Shown: positions 18,083-26,643 of the stretch, piece by piece
How the letters are laid out: each line of letters starts with the position of its first letter
Numbering within the stretch: position 1 is the stretch's first letter
DNA from: Vulcanimicrobiota bacterium
GTDB lineage: Bacteria > Vulcanimicrobiota > Xenobia > Xenobiales > JADMJV01
Direction of reading: 5' to 3'
Assembly: GCA_019637395.1 (NCBI GenBank)
Contig: JAHBVR010000010.1
Span: forward strand, 248,001-312,000
Length of the DNA stretch: 64,000 bases
Notes under the pieces: generated by a model
The model's input: only the letters and a program-made list of their open reading frames with translations
Databases searched by the model: none
Told to the model about the DNA's origin: nothing
Translations under genes and position numbers: made by a program

Positions 18083-18936
18083 GCCCACATACGCTTATAC
18101 AGGCCCTCGAGTTCCGAGTTCAGCTGGCGCCGTTCCGGCGGGATGCGGCGCAGGGTGACGGCCAGGCTGAGTTCTTCAGCCGACACCTCAGCCTGCTTGA
18201 CCCGTTCCACAAACCGCCGGAAAGTGGCCCGGTCCACTTTCTCCGGAGAACGCTGGGAGGGCGACACGAAGCTTTTGTTCTCGGCTTCCTTGCTGAGGCG
18301 GGCGGACCAAAGAGCGTAACGGTCGAGCAGGCGCTTGGCGGCCTCGGCGGTAATGGCCGAGGTGTTGGCTATCTTTAAGTAGTCGACTTCCAATTCTTCC
18401 CAGGCGTCCCACAGGGCCAGCGCGGTCTCGGCGTAGTGGACTTTGGAGCGAATGGCCAGAAACAGGGATTTGAGACAAGCTTCGCGGGCGTTCTGCAGCT
18501 CCGCCAGGGCCTGATCGGGAGCGACCTGGCCGAGCACCCGGGACATGACCTGGCGATACCAGGACCTTTGCGAACGGGACTTGCGAACCCGTTCGACGGC
18601 CTGGCAGATATCGTGGACTTCGAATGGTTTGTAGAGATAATCGTCCACCCGGATCTGCAGAGCGCGCAAGGGAGCGGTCTGATCGGCGTAACCGGTGATG
18701 ACGATGCAGGCCAGGGCCGGGTGCTGCTGTTTGAGAGCTTGCAACACGCCCAAACCATCGGTGGGACCGGCCATGCGTATATCGGATATAACCAGGTCAT
18801 ACTCTTTCTCCCGGCCCAGCAGCAGAGCTTCGCGGGCCGAAGAGGCGGCCGTCACTTCATAATCCTGGGATTCCACCGCATCCACCAGCAGTTCCCGCAA
18901 ACTATCGTCGTCTTCCAGTACCAGAACGTGATTCAC
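18079..18936 (-). CDS. Response regulator with uncharacterised helical output domain
   Basis: Residues 1-120 are a receiver domain: VLVLEDDDSL acidic pocket, phosphoacceptor Asp52 in VISDIRMAGPTDG, conserved Thr in IVITGYAD and Lys in LYKPFE. The remaining 165 residues contain no HTH, GGDEF, AAA or other output domain I recognise, but look all-helical and align with the C-terminus of the response regulator at 39547-40491 (IRSKVHYAETALALW against IRSRKLLRTTALACW; similar YL and W-ending segments). The gene starts three bases after the stop of the histidine kinase, so the two form a cognate pair. Position next to a pseudopilin operon suggests control of that machinery. Confidence 0.88.
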   Translation of the reverse strand: MNHVLVLEDDDSLRELLVDAVESQDYEVTAASSAREALLLGREKEYDLVISDIRMAGPTDGLGVLQALKQQHPALACIVITGYADQTAPLRALQIRVDDYLYKPFEVHDICQAVERVRKSRSQRSWYRQVMSRVLGQVAPDQALAELQNAREACLKSLFLAIRSKVHYAETALALWDAWEELEVDYLKIANTSAITAEAAKRLLDRYALWSARLSKEAENKSFVSPSQRSPEKVDRATFRRFVERVKQAEVSAEELSLAVTLRRIPPERRQLNSELEGLYKRMWA

Positions 18937-18939
18937 CGA

Positions 18940-21084
18940 TTACTCCTCACAGATCGGCAGTTTAATCACAAAACAGGCACCCCCTCCCGGGGCCGGCTGG
19001 TAATTCAATTCACCCCCGTGGGCCACCAGGATTTCGCGCGAGATGGAAAGTCCCAGACCCACGCCGGCACCGACGTCGCGGGTGGTGAAGAAGGGGTCGA
19101 AAATGCGATCCACCACTTCATCCGGGACACCCGGGCCATTGTCCAGCACCCGCACTTCCAGCCAGGGTGGCTGGATGACGGTGCGGATGTGGATGCGGGG
19201 GCCGCTCACCCCGGCCAGGGCCAGGCGGCCGTTGACCAGCAAATTGATGAGCACCTGTTGAATTTCCCCGGCGTTGACCTGGACCAGAGCGTCCTCCCCT
19301 TCGAGGATCAACTCGATGCCCTCCAGTTGGAAAGACTGGTCCACCATTTGTACCGAGTCCTGGATGATTTCGGCCATGGAGACCAGCCTGCGACCCTCGC
19401 CGGACTCACGAGAGTAATTGAGCATTTTGCTGACGATGACGCGCATCTGTTCAATGGATTTGCGGGCCGTCTGCAGGCGGGCGGCGGCCTTCTCGGGATT
19501 TTTCTGCAGGTTGGTCATAGCCAGATCCCAGGCCATGCTGATGCTGCCCAGCGGGGTATTCAACTCATGGGCTACCCCGGCAGCCAGTTGGCCGATGGCC
19601 GCCAGCTTGCTGCTCTGCACCAGGCCGGCCTGGGCCTGGCAACGCTCCAGCGCTCCTCCGGCCAGCAGCAACCACAACCGTAAGGCCTCGACTTCAGCCT
19701 CCTCCAGCCCCTCGGCGGCGATAGTGAATTCTCCGCCCGAGAGCGGAAAGGCCATGGCTCCCGGGGGAGGTGTGCCGAGCTTGATGCCGGCGTGGGCCGC
19801 GGCGCACTCACGACCGGTCCAGTGGGCCGCCCGGTCGACGGTGAGCTGCAGAATCTCGCGAGGCTGAACCAGACTGGCCAGTTCACCGGCGCCTTGGAGG
19901 AGTGCTTGCAATCGAGTCACGGCCAGGCTAAGGTCCTTTCGCAGAGCGGCTTGGATATTCAAAGCCTGCACCAGGCTTTCTTGGTGTCGGACCCGATCGA
20001 GCATAACGTTGAGGTAGTAGAAGAAGACCTGCAACGTATGCTTCAATTCCGCACTCAGACACACGGGAACCAGGATCAGCACCAGGCCCCGGTGGGGCAG
20101 GGGCCAAGCCGCCTGGCTGCCCTCTTTGAGATCCCTTAGCCACGGTTCCTGCTGGGCCCAGGCGCTCTGCACTCCAATGCGCACCTCGGCGGCCACCGGG
20201 CTGGAAAACTCCGGGCCGGAGGGCCCCAGCGGCACGAACTCGCAATGGGCGCCGGGCAACTTCTCACGCAGCGCTTTAAGGGCCTGGTCCAAAGCCTGGC
20301 GCTCGGAAAGACCTTGAGCCGACAGTGTTTCCAATAGCTCGAAGGTATCGGCGCGGGCGTCCAGCAAGCGTTGCAGCTTGAGCTGGCGCTCCTCCGTTTG
20401 GCCCAGCATCTTCTCTTGAAACTGGACCTGATTGCGCGCTGAACGCAAGGAACTGTGCTGAGCTCTGCGTTCGTCCAGTTCCACTCCGGTATAGGCCGCC
20501 CGCAACAATCCCAGAATCGGAGGCCAGGTAGCCAACATCAGGGCGGGATGAATGCGCCCCAGCACGGCCGCGCACAGACCCAGGCTGACCAGGGCCGACT
20601 GCTCCAGGGTCAGGGTCGCCCGGTCTCTGCCGGCGCGGGAACGAGGCGCCATCCAGCGCGTGAGCAGGCGTGGCAGGCTGACCGCGGCCAGCCAAAAGAA
20701 GGGAATTCCCCACATCAGACCGAGGGTTCGGGCGGCCACGGCGCACAGGATGGCGGGCAAGAGATCCACTTGCAAGTCAGCCAGGGCTCCGTTGGGGGAA
20801 GCGGGTAAGATGGCGCTACGAAGGGCCAGGGCGCAGGCCAGGCAGGCCAGTACCCAGGGCAGGCCCAGTTGGTCCAAACCGGTCAGGGCTACGGCCCAAC
20901 AACAAGCGGGCGAGAAATAGCCGAGAGCCAGGGGAGTGGCCCGCAGCTCCAGGATGATACTGCTTACCAGAGCGAGGATGGCCAGCTGCGGCGAAGCCGG
21001 CCGGTCGCCGCTCCAGAAAGACCCGGCGATCAGGGCCACGCAGACCACCAGGCCGAGCATCCTGGCCACGCTATTTTCCGCCAC
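18940..21084 (-). CDS. Membrane-bound sensor histidine kinase
   Basis: A 714-residue kinase. About six or seven hydrophobic segments occupy residues 8-200, then a long helical linker and GAF-like stretch (about 210-490), a HisKA domain with AAGVAHELNTPLGS (His506) and a HATPase_c domain with N box (NLLVNGRLAL), G1 (DNGPGVPDEV), F box (DPFFTT) and G2 (GVGLGLSISREIL). All residues needed for autophosphorylation are present. Start GTG at 21084. It is coupled to the response regulator downstream and diverges from the prepilin operon beginning at 21168 across an 83-bp intergenic region, which probably holds both promoters. Confidence 0.92.
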   Translation of the reverse strand: MAENSVARMLGLVVCVALIAGSFWSGDRPASPQLAILALVSSIILELRATPLALGYFSPACCWAVALTGLDQLGLPWVLACLACALALRSAILPASPNGALADLQVDLLPAILCAVAARTLGLMWGIPFFWLAAVSLPRLLTRWMAPRSRAGRDRATLTLEQSALVSLGLCAAVLGRIHPALMLATWPPILGLLRAAYTGVELDERRAQHSSLRSARNQVQFQEKMLGQTEERQLKLQRLLDARADTFELLETLSAQGLSERQALDQALKALREKLPGAHCEFVPLGPSGPEFSSPVAAEVRIGVQSAWAQQEPWLRDLKEGSQAAWPLPHRGLVLILVPVCLSAELKHTLQVFFYYLNVMLDRVRHQESLVQALNIQAALRKDLSLAVTRLQALLQGAGELASLVQPREILQLTVDRAAHWTGRECAAAHAGIKLGTPPPGAMAFPLSGGEFTIAAEGLEEAEVEALRLWLLLAGGALERCQAQAGLVQSSKLAAIGQLAAGVAHELNTPLGSISMAWDLAMTNLQKNPEKAAARLQTARKSIEQMRVIVSKMLNYSRESGEGRRLVSMAEIIQDSVQMVDQSFQLEGIELILEGEDALVQVNAGEIQQVLINLLVNGRLALAGVSGPRIHIRTVIQPPWLEVRVLDNGPGVPDEVVDRIFDPFFTTRDVGAGVGLGLSISREILVAHGGELNYQPAPGGGACFVIKLPICEE

Positions 21085-21167
21085 CGCCCTGATGTTCCGT
21101 GGCTCCTGCCCGAAGTCCTGGAAGCTCCGGGCAGGCCGTCCTCGGCAGTTCGTAGAATGTCTGGGCT

Positions 21168-21941
21168 ATGAGACGGGTGCGGGGGCTGAGCATGATCGAG
21201 ACGCTCTTTTCTCTTTTCTTCATCGCCACCACTCTGCTGCTCACCAGCCAGTTGCTGATCAGCGCCACCCAGTTGCAGCATGAGGTGGAGAAGGCCATGG
21301 GTGGGGCTCACCTGGCCGATCAAATTTTGAGCCAGGTACGGGCCAATGCCAAGAAGAGCGGCAACATGCCCACTCCGCAAAGCGGCGAGAACTTCGATTT
21401 TCCCGGCTATCAGTACCAAATCGAGGTGGTCAAAGCCGGTCTTTACTCTCCTTGTAGCACCCGAGAATTGCAATTCCCCGTGACAGAACGCCGCTGGATT
21501 GCCGATCCGGGGTGCCAGGTCAAAGTTACCGTTACCTGGGAACCGACCAGCGCCCGCAACCGGGCCGTGGCTTACGCCCTGATCTTACGGGAGTTGCCCA
21601 GGGTGAAGGAGCTGAGGGTCGACGCCGACGGGGGCAACACTCTGCCGGTAGCCAAAGATGGCACTGTCCAATACACGGCCAGGGCTGTCGACTCGGGGGG
21701 CCGAGAGGTTCCCGGGGTCTTCTTCAGTTGGTACTGCGCCCCCCGCACGGGCAATGGTTTGGCTGAGGCCAAGACGCGGGACGGGCGGACGGGACAGTTC
21801 ACGCACGTTTACAGAAACCCGTATCGCCCTGCTCCCACCTACTTCCCAGCCGGCAGCGAGTGCCTCTTGCGGACCCGGGCGCGCATCAACGGGAAGGAGT
21901 TTGAGTGCGACAGCAGCGCCATTCCTCTCACCGATATCTAA
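21168..21941 (+). CDS. Prepilin-like protein with Ig-like C-terminus
   Basis: A 257-residue protein whose N-terminus RGLSMIETLFSLFFIATTLL fits the type III prepilin signal: Gly before the cleavage point, Glu at +5 of the mature protein and a hydrophobic helix. Residues about 140-257 read as a beta-sandwich/Ig-like domain (VKELRVDADGG...VQYTARAVDSGGREV). It would be processed by a prepilin peptidase and inserted in the inner membrane as a pseudopilin (GspI/V-like). TAGAAT at 21153 lies nine bases before the ATG. It is the first gene of a coupled five-gene operon. Confidence 0.8.
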   Translation: MRRVRGLSMIETLFSLFFIATTLLLTSQLLISATQLQHEVEKAMGGAHLADQILSQVRANAKKSGNMPTPQSGENFDFPGYQYQIEVVKAGLYSPCSTRELQFPVTERRWIADPGCQVKVTVTWEPTSARNRAVAYALILRELPRVKELRVDADGGNTLPVAKDGTVQYTARAVDSGGREVPGVFFSWYCAPRTGNGLAEAKTRDGRTGQFTHVYRNPYRPAPTYFPAGSECLLRTRARINGKEFECDSSAIPLTDI

Positions 21942-22480
21942 AAGGCGGATTCTCGGTGCTGGAAGCCCTGATGACGCTGGGGCTGATCTGCCTGGTGCTG
22001 TCGATTTTGGGCAGTTTGTTTTCCAGTTACAGCCGCCTGCTCTTGCGCCAGGGTGACCGCCAAAAGTCCCTGCTCGGCTGTCAGGTGGCGGTGGACACGA
22101 TTCGGCGCGACCTGGTCTCTTGCATCAGCTTCTCGATCCCGACCCCAGAAACGTTGCACGTTGAGCAGATCGATCCGCTGGTCAGCTCTCGTCTGCCACG
22201 ACCGCTGCCCGATTCCGCGCCAGCCGACTGGCGGCCCCACCTGAATGAAGAGCGCTTAAAAATAGACTACCGGCTGGCTCGAGGCTCGGTGCTGCGCAAG
22301 ATCATCCGGGGCGGCGGAAGCAACTTCGAGGAAAATGTGACTGACGAAGTCGATGGGCTGGATTTTGACCTGACCACCAACGGCACTCTGCGGGTAACGG
22401 CGACCGCCCTGATTCAAGGCAATTTGAAGCGCTGGAGTGTGGAAATCGCTCCCCACCTGCCTGAGGAGCTCTACCCGTGA
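21905..22480 (+). CDS. PulJ/GspJ-like pseudopilin
   Basis: A 191-residue protein with leader MRQQRHSSHRYLK and processing site GG/FSVLEALMTLGLICLVLS, carrying the canonical Glu5. Size and the QVAVDTIRRDL segment after the helix match GspJ/PulJ-type minor pseudopilins that cap type II secretion or type IV pilus fibres. The best start is GTG at 21905, overlapping the preceding gene by 37 bases; no later start keeps the leader. Its stop overlaps the next start as GTGA. Confidence 0.8.
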   Translation: MRQQRHSSHRYLKGGFSVLEALMTLGLICLVLSILGSLFSSYSRLLLRQGDRQKSLLGCQVAVDTIRRDLVSCISFSIPTPETLHVEQIDPLVSSRLPRPLPDSAPADWRPHLNEERLKIDYRLARGSVLRKIIRGGGSNFEENVTDEVDGLDFDLTTNGTLRVTATALIQGNLKRWSVEIAPHLPEELYP

Positions 22481-22959
22481 CCCCCCGTGGCTTTTTACTC
22501 CCCCTGGCGCTCCTGATCGCCATGTTTTTCGGTATCATCGGAGGCGCCTTCCTCTACAGTCAATCGATTCTTTACCGCGGCACAGTAGGAGCCAATCTGC
22601 TGCTCCAGGCCCGCAGCCTGGCTGAGGTGGGCGTTGAAGACGCGCGCTGCAAGCTGCAGCGAGACATCGATTTTCCGCCGGCCGGCAGCGAAGAGCAAAC
22701 CGAGTACGCCTATGCCGAAACCTATATGGATCCGATCACCCGGGTGCGAGCCGGCAGCTATACCGTGGTGTTGGACCAAACTCACGCGAAAGCTCCCTAC
22801 TTCGTACTCGTGGTGCGTTCGACCGGCAGCGCCTCGAACGGAGACATTGACGTGATTAAAACGATTGTGGCTGAACTGGATGTCAGTCCTAAGGATCGGG
22901 ATGACCCGACCAAGGATAATCCCCACTATCTGCAAGTGCTGAATTGGCAGGAAAAATGA
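22477..22959 (+). CDS. PilX/GspK-like minor pilin protein
   Basis: A 160-residue protein with MTPRGFLLPLALLIAMFFGI at the N-terminus, a single hydrophobic helix and the LLLQARSLAEVGVEDARCKL segment typical of PilX/GspK N-terminal regions. As in GspK-type tip pseudopilins, Glu5 is absent (the residue after GFLL is Pro). Start GTG overlaps the previous stop (GTGA), and its TGA overlaps the next ATG. It probably joins the J-like and H-like partners at a fibre tip. Confidence 0.75.
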   Translation: MTPRGFLLPLALLIAMFFGIIGGAFLYSQSILYRGTVGANLLLQARSLAEVGVEDARCKLQRDIDFPPAGSEEQTEYAYAETYMDPITRVRAGSYTVVLDQTHAKAPYFVLVVRSTGSASNGDIDVIKTIVAELDVSPKDRDDPTKDNPHYLQVLNWQEK

Positions 22960-24929
22960 AAAGACGCGCAATGAGTCTAGCGGAACTGATGGTAGCCATG
23001 GGCATCATGGCACTTTTGACCGGCTTGGCGGTTTTGCCGCTGCGAGCCAAGTCGCCTCTGGCCAAAGCCAATCCTGACGCAGTGGCCACGGTGCTGTCCA
23101 GTGAGCTGCGCTCGGCCCGCCTGCGGGCCATGTCCAAGTCGATGCCGGTGGGTGTGATCATTCCCAGTCAGAACGGGAGCCGAGGCCATTCTCAGTCGAT
23201 TTACGTGCTGGAAGGCTATCTGCCGGGAGCCAGCCCGCGCAATCCGATCCTACCGCCGGAGCCACCTCCCAAAATGGTGCGAGTTCTCGATTTTTCCAAG
23301 GAATATCCGGGCGTTTACATCTACGCCGGCGGCTGGGACGTCGACAGCGCCGCCCTCACCGAGCCCACCCTGACCCCCGCCATCGGTGATAGCCTGGGGA
23401 CTTCCCTGGAAAATTGGACCAAGCCCACCAACAAAGATTACCAGTTGGTCTTTATGCCGGACGGCCGCGTCATCAGCAATGACCTGCCCCATTTTGACGG
23501 AAACTTCCACCTGGTGGTGGCGGCCAATCTCAGTTACACCACGACCGGGCCTCCACCCGGGACGCCCAGCATGACCACCTCGCCGGCCTATTTCAAATTG
23601 ACCGGCGTGCATCAGCCCATCACGCTGTCGATCAGCCTGCAAGGTGGAGTGGCCAGCACCAAAGCCTTGCTGGCCAGCACCGGAGTGGTCGACTGCCAGG
23701 CCGGAGCTCCAAGCATTCCGGCCGCTGGAGCCCCTTTGCTGAGTCTGGTGGTCAACTCCCCGCCCCAGGTGGCCGACGTGACCATCATGCCGCCGCCCAA
23801 TCCCGATCCAGATCTTTCGGGAGGATTTGATGCCGTAGTCCGACCAGATGGCTTCCTGACACTGGTGATTCGCATTGTCGATCCTCAGGGAGATCAGGTT
23901 TCCTGTCAATGGAACGATGAAGAGGTGGGTGGAGCACGCACCGGCTCCTTCACCATCCCCCCGGGCAAGCAGAGCATCGAGTACGACGCCGTGCAGGGCT
24001 GCTGGATAGCCTCGGCCATCTGGCAACCTCCCGTGGACGCCCGATCGGGCGATCGATTTCGCCTGACAGCCACCGTCAGCGATCCGCTGGGGGCCAGCTA
24101 CACCCTGGACGGCGACGCCGCCATCAAGGTGGAAACCCGTAACGCCGGGCGCTTCTTCTTCAGCGACCAGGGCTACGTGTGCAGCCTGAACGGTGACGGC
24201 AGCGGCATTCGCCGCCTGGCCCGCGGCACCGACCCGGAAGTTTCTCCTGACGGCTCCATGGTGGCTTTCCTGCAAGGTACCGACGTGGCCGTCATGCAAT
24301 CGGACGGCTCCCAGGTCAAGGTGGTGGCCACGGGTGAATTGGGCTCGCCTACCTGGTCTCCGGACGGCCTCTACCTGGCCTTCGACCAGGGCGGCACGGA
24401 AGTAAAATTTGTGCGGCTGCACGACAAAAAGGTGTCTACGGTGGCCTTGCCGGGCTCGCGTCCGCGCTGGTCGTCTCGGGATGTGCTGGTTTACCAGCAA
24501 CCGGGCACCACCGTGACCCAACTGACCACCGCGCCGATTGTGGCCGGCAACCTCTTTCTGTCCACCCCGGTGCCGCCCACGCCGACCATGATCACCCTGC
24601 CGGCCCCGCACGACGCCAGCAATGTCCAAAACGCGGCCTGGAGCAGCGACGGCGGTTACCTGACTTTTCAGACCAGCGCGGGCATTCTTTCCTGCGATGC
24701 GGCCGGAACCACCGTGGTGGAACGCTATACTCCCCCTCCGGGAAGTACCGCCCAACGGAGTTGGATGATGGTGGGCGAACCGGCTACCAAGATGGTCTTT
24801 GTGGAAAGCAGCAGCGGCAACGGCAAGCTCAAGATGTGCAACGTAAACCTCTCCGACGCCAACCCGGCTGGAGCCACGGTAGTGTTGCGCACGGGCCAAC
24901 TCGACGGGTCCTGTTCTTGGGTCCCCTGA
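22956..24929 (+). CDS. GspH-like prepilin fused to a TolB-like beta-propeller
   Basis: A 657-residue protein. MKRRAMSLAELMVAMGIMAL gives an Ala/MSLAE processing site with Glu5, followed by the SSELRSARLRAMSKSMPVGV stretch found after the helix in GspH-type pseudopilins. Residues about 240-390 are Pro/Gly-rich beta sequence. Residues about 390-657 are PD40/TolB-like propeller blades with repeated SPDGSMVAF, TWSPDGLYLAF, RWSSRDVLVY and AWSSDGGYLTF motifs. The ATG at 22956 overlaps the upstream stop (ATGA) and follows CAGGAAAA; an alternative TTG lies at 22944. Pseudopilins are normally 150-250 residues, so the added domains are exceptional. Confidence 0.85.
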   Translation: MKRRAMSLAELMVAMGIMALLTGLAVLPLRAKSPLAKANPDAVATVLSSELRSARLRAMSKSMPVGVIIPSQNGSRGHSQSIYVLEGYLPGASPRNPILPPEPPPKMVRVLDFSKEYPGVYIYAGGWDVDSAALTEPTLTPAIGDSLGTSLENWTKPTNKDYQLVFMPDGRVISNDLPHFDGNFHLVVAANLSYTTTGPPPGTPSMTTSPAYFKLTGVHQPITLSISLQGGVASTKALLASTGVVDCQAGAPSIPAAGAPLLSLVVNSPPQVADVTIMPPPNPDPDLSGGFDAVVRPDGFLTLVIRIVDPQGDQVSCQWNDEEVGGARTGSFTIPPGKQSIEYDAVQGCWIASAIWQPPVDARSGDRFRLTATVSDPLGASYTLDGDAAIKVETRNAGRFFFSDQGYVCSLNGDGSGIRRLARGTDPEVSPDGSMVAFLQGTDVAVMQSDGSQVKVVATGELGSPTWSPDGLYLAFDQGGTEVKFVRLHDKKVSTVALPGSRPRWSSRDVLVYQQPGTTVTQLTTAPIVAGNLFLSTPVPPTPTMITLPAPHDASNVQNAAWSSDGGYLTFQTSAGILSCDAAGTTVVERYTPPPGSTAQRSWMMVGEPATKMVFVESSSGNGKLKMCNVNLSDANPAGATVVLRTGQLDGSCSWVP

Positions 24930-25409
24930 ATGAGCCAATCACGACGCCGCGTCCAATTCTCCACCTCCTGGAGCGAGCGCCTGAGCCGGCTGCGCCTGGA
25001 CCGCTCCAGCTTCGTGATAGGCTTCTGCCTGCTGGGGCTGGCCGGAGGGGTCCGCGTGCTTCAGGGTGACGCGAAGGCCACGAGCGGCCCTTCTCGGGGC
25101 CCGGCCATGAGACAATTTGATTTGAAAGTCCAGGGTGAATTTACTGGACTGAGTCCCGCCCAACTTCAAGAAACGGAAGTGACCCTCTATTTTCCGCAAC
25201 TACCCTACAAAGTCACCAGGGATTGGGACGAACTGGAGCACCCTCGGCCGGAGGCTTTCGTAATGCCTGTCCAGTTGCGGGCCGCGGCCTCCGCCAGCCT
25301 GTGTTACCTGCGTCTGCAAGTTCGCGACCAGACTCTGCAGGCCGGCAAGATTCAGGTGGAGGCGGGTAAACCGGCCGCCAGCTTCCCGGCCTTTCAGGTC
25401 AAACTCTAA
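24930..25409 (+). CDS. Hypothetical membrane-anchored protein
   Basis: A 159-residue protein I do not recognise. A basic N-terminus (SRRRVQF...) precedes one hydrophobic helix (SSFVIGFCLLGLAGGVRVL), then a soluble, beta-rich domain containing TEVTLYFPQLPYKVTRDW. Its ATG directly follows the stop of the prepilin-propeller gene, so it is likely the last gene of that operon and could be an accessory inner-membrane component. Its TAA overlaps the stop of the convergent platform-protein gene by four bases. Confidence 0.7.
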   Translation: MSQSRRRVQFSTSWSERLSRLRLDRSSFVIGFCLLGLAGGVRVLQGDAKATSGPSRGPAMRQFDLKVQGEFTGLSPAQLQETEVTLYFPQLPYKVTRDWDELEHPRPEAFVMPVQLRAAASASLCYLRLQVRDQTLQAGKIQVEAGKPAASFPAFQVKL

Positions 25410-26533
25410 CCCAGGTTACCGATGAAGGAGTACATGGGCACGAAGATGGAGAGCACCACGGTGGCGATGATGCTGGCCACACCTCCCAGCAGCAGAGGTT
25501 CGATGGCGGCGCTCAGACACTCCACCAGGTAGTTGCATTCTTCCTCATAATAGGCGGCCGCCCGGCCCAGCAGTTCCGGCAGTTGCGACACTTCCTCACC
25601 GGCCGCTACCAGGTGAACCAGCGTGGGGGGGTAGAGGTCCCGATCGCCTTCCATATGAGCCGAGGCCAGTTCGCCCTCTTGAATAGCCTTGGTCAGGTTA
25701 GCAGCATCCTTTTCCAACAAGGGGCTGCCACTGGAGGCGGCGGCCAGTTTGTAGCACTTGGTCAGTTCCAACCCCGAGTGTATCAGGTTGGCGGCGGCCG
25801 CGCTAAATCGGGCCAAAGCACCGGCCTTCAGCATGCTGCCCAATCCAGGCAGGCGCAGCACCCAGCGATAAGCGATGATTCTCAAACGCCGACGATTAAG
25901 CACATATTGCACACCGCCAAAGGTCAGTCCGAAAAGGGAAAAGCCCAGCAGCCACCCGCCCGGACTGCGAATGATATCGGTTATGGCCATCACCACCCGG
26001 GTGACCAGCGGCAGAGGAATGTTCATCTCGCGGAAGATCTGTAAGAAACCCGGCAACACGGTATAGAAAAGTAACAGGGTGAGAGTGCCGGCCACCGAGA
26101 GAATCAGGGCCGGGTAGGTCAGGGCCGAAATGATTCGCTGGCGTAGCGCTTCGTCTTTCTCCAGCCAGAGAGCCAGCCGGTCCAGAGATTGGTCGAGCTG
26201 GCCTACGTGTTCTCCCATGCTGGCCATGCTGACGTAGATGGAGGGAAAAACCCGGGGAAAGTGCGAGCAGGCGTTGGAAAAGGTATGACCCGCGGCGATC
26301 AGATCGGCCACCACGGTGACCACCTTGCCCAGATCAGGACAATCTTCATTGTGCTGCAAGGTATCGAGGGCCTGTAGCAAAGGCACGCCGCCCAGAAGCA
26401 TGGCGCTGAGCTGGCGAGTAAAAAGAGCCACCACCCGGGGTGGGACCCGTACTCTTCGGTAGGTTGATTCCAGCTCCATGTCGGGGGTCAAGTTGGGGGA
26501 AGTTCGCATTCCAGCGGAGGTAACCCTACTCAT
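25406..26533 (-). CDS. Type II secretion/type IV pilus platform protein (GspF/PilC family)
   Basis: The polytopic inner-membrane platform that couples the assembly ATPase to pseudopilin polymerisation. VPPRVVALFTRQLSAMLLGGVPLLQALDTL is replaced here by its key parts: FTRQLSAMLLGGVPLLQAL in the first T2SSF domain, ISALTYPALILSVAGTL at the first membrane helix, then ARFSAAAANLIHSGLELTKC and VHLVAAGEEVSQLPELLGRA in the second T2SSF domain, with a final helix. The start at 26533 is chosen because GGAGGGG sits just upstream; the frame is open to 26647. Length 375 is normal. It lies convergent to the pseudopilin operon. Confidence 0.9.
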   Translation of the reverse strand: MSRVTSAGMRTSPNLTPDMELESTYRRVRVPPRVVALFTRQLSAMLLGGVPLLQALDTLQHNEDCPDLGKVVTVVADLIAAGHTFSNACSHFPRVFPSIYVSMASMGEHVGQLDQSLDRLALWLEKDEALRQRIISALTYPALILSVAGTLTLLLFYTVLPGFLQIFREMNIPLPLVTRVVMAITDIIRSPGGWLLGFSLFGLTFGGVQYVLNRRRLRIIAYRWVLRLPGLGSMLKAGALARFSAAAANLIHSGLELTKCYKLAAASSGSPLLEKDAANLTKAIQEGELASAHMEGDRDLYPPTLVHLVAAGEEVSQLPELLGRAAAYYEEECNYLVECLSAAIEPLLLGGVASIIATVVLSIFVPMYSFIGNLG

Positions 26534-26643
26534 TGTCGTTGTCCCCTCCGCCGCTGTCCTCTTCAGTCTAGCGGATGGGTCTAATGGATGGCCTATTTTT
26601 TTGGGAAGAATGTGAACAACTTGTAACAGATCTGGCGTTGATA

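Noticed and set aside
23250-24938. 562-codon open frame on the minus strand
   Set aside because: It is antisense to the prepilin-propeller gene, His/Arg/Gly-rich without domain motifs, and breaks a well-coupled operon.
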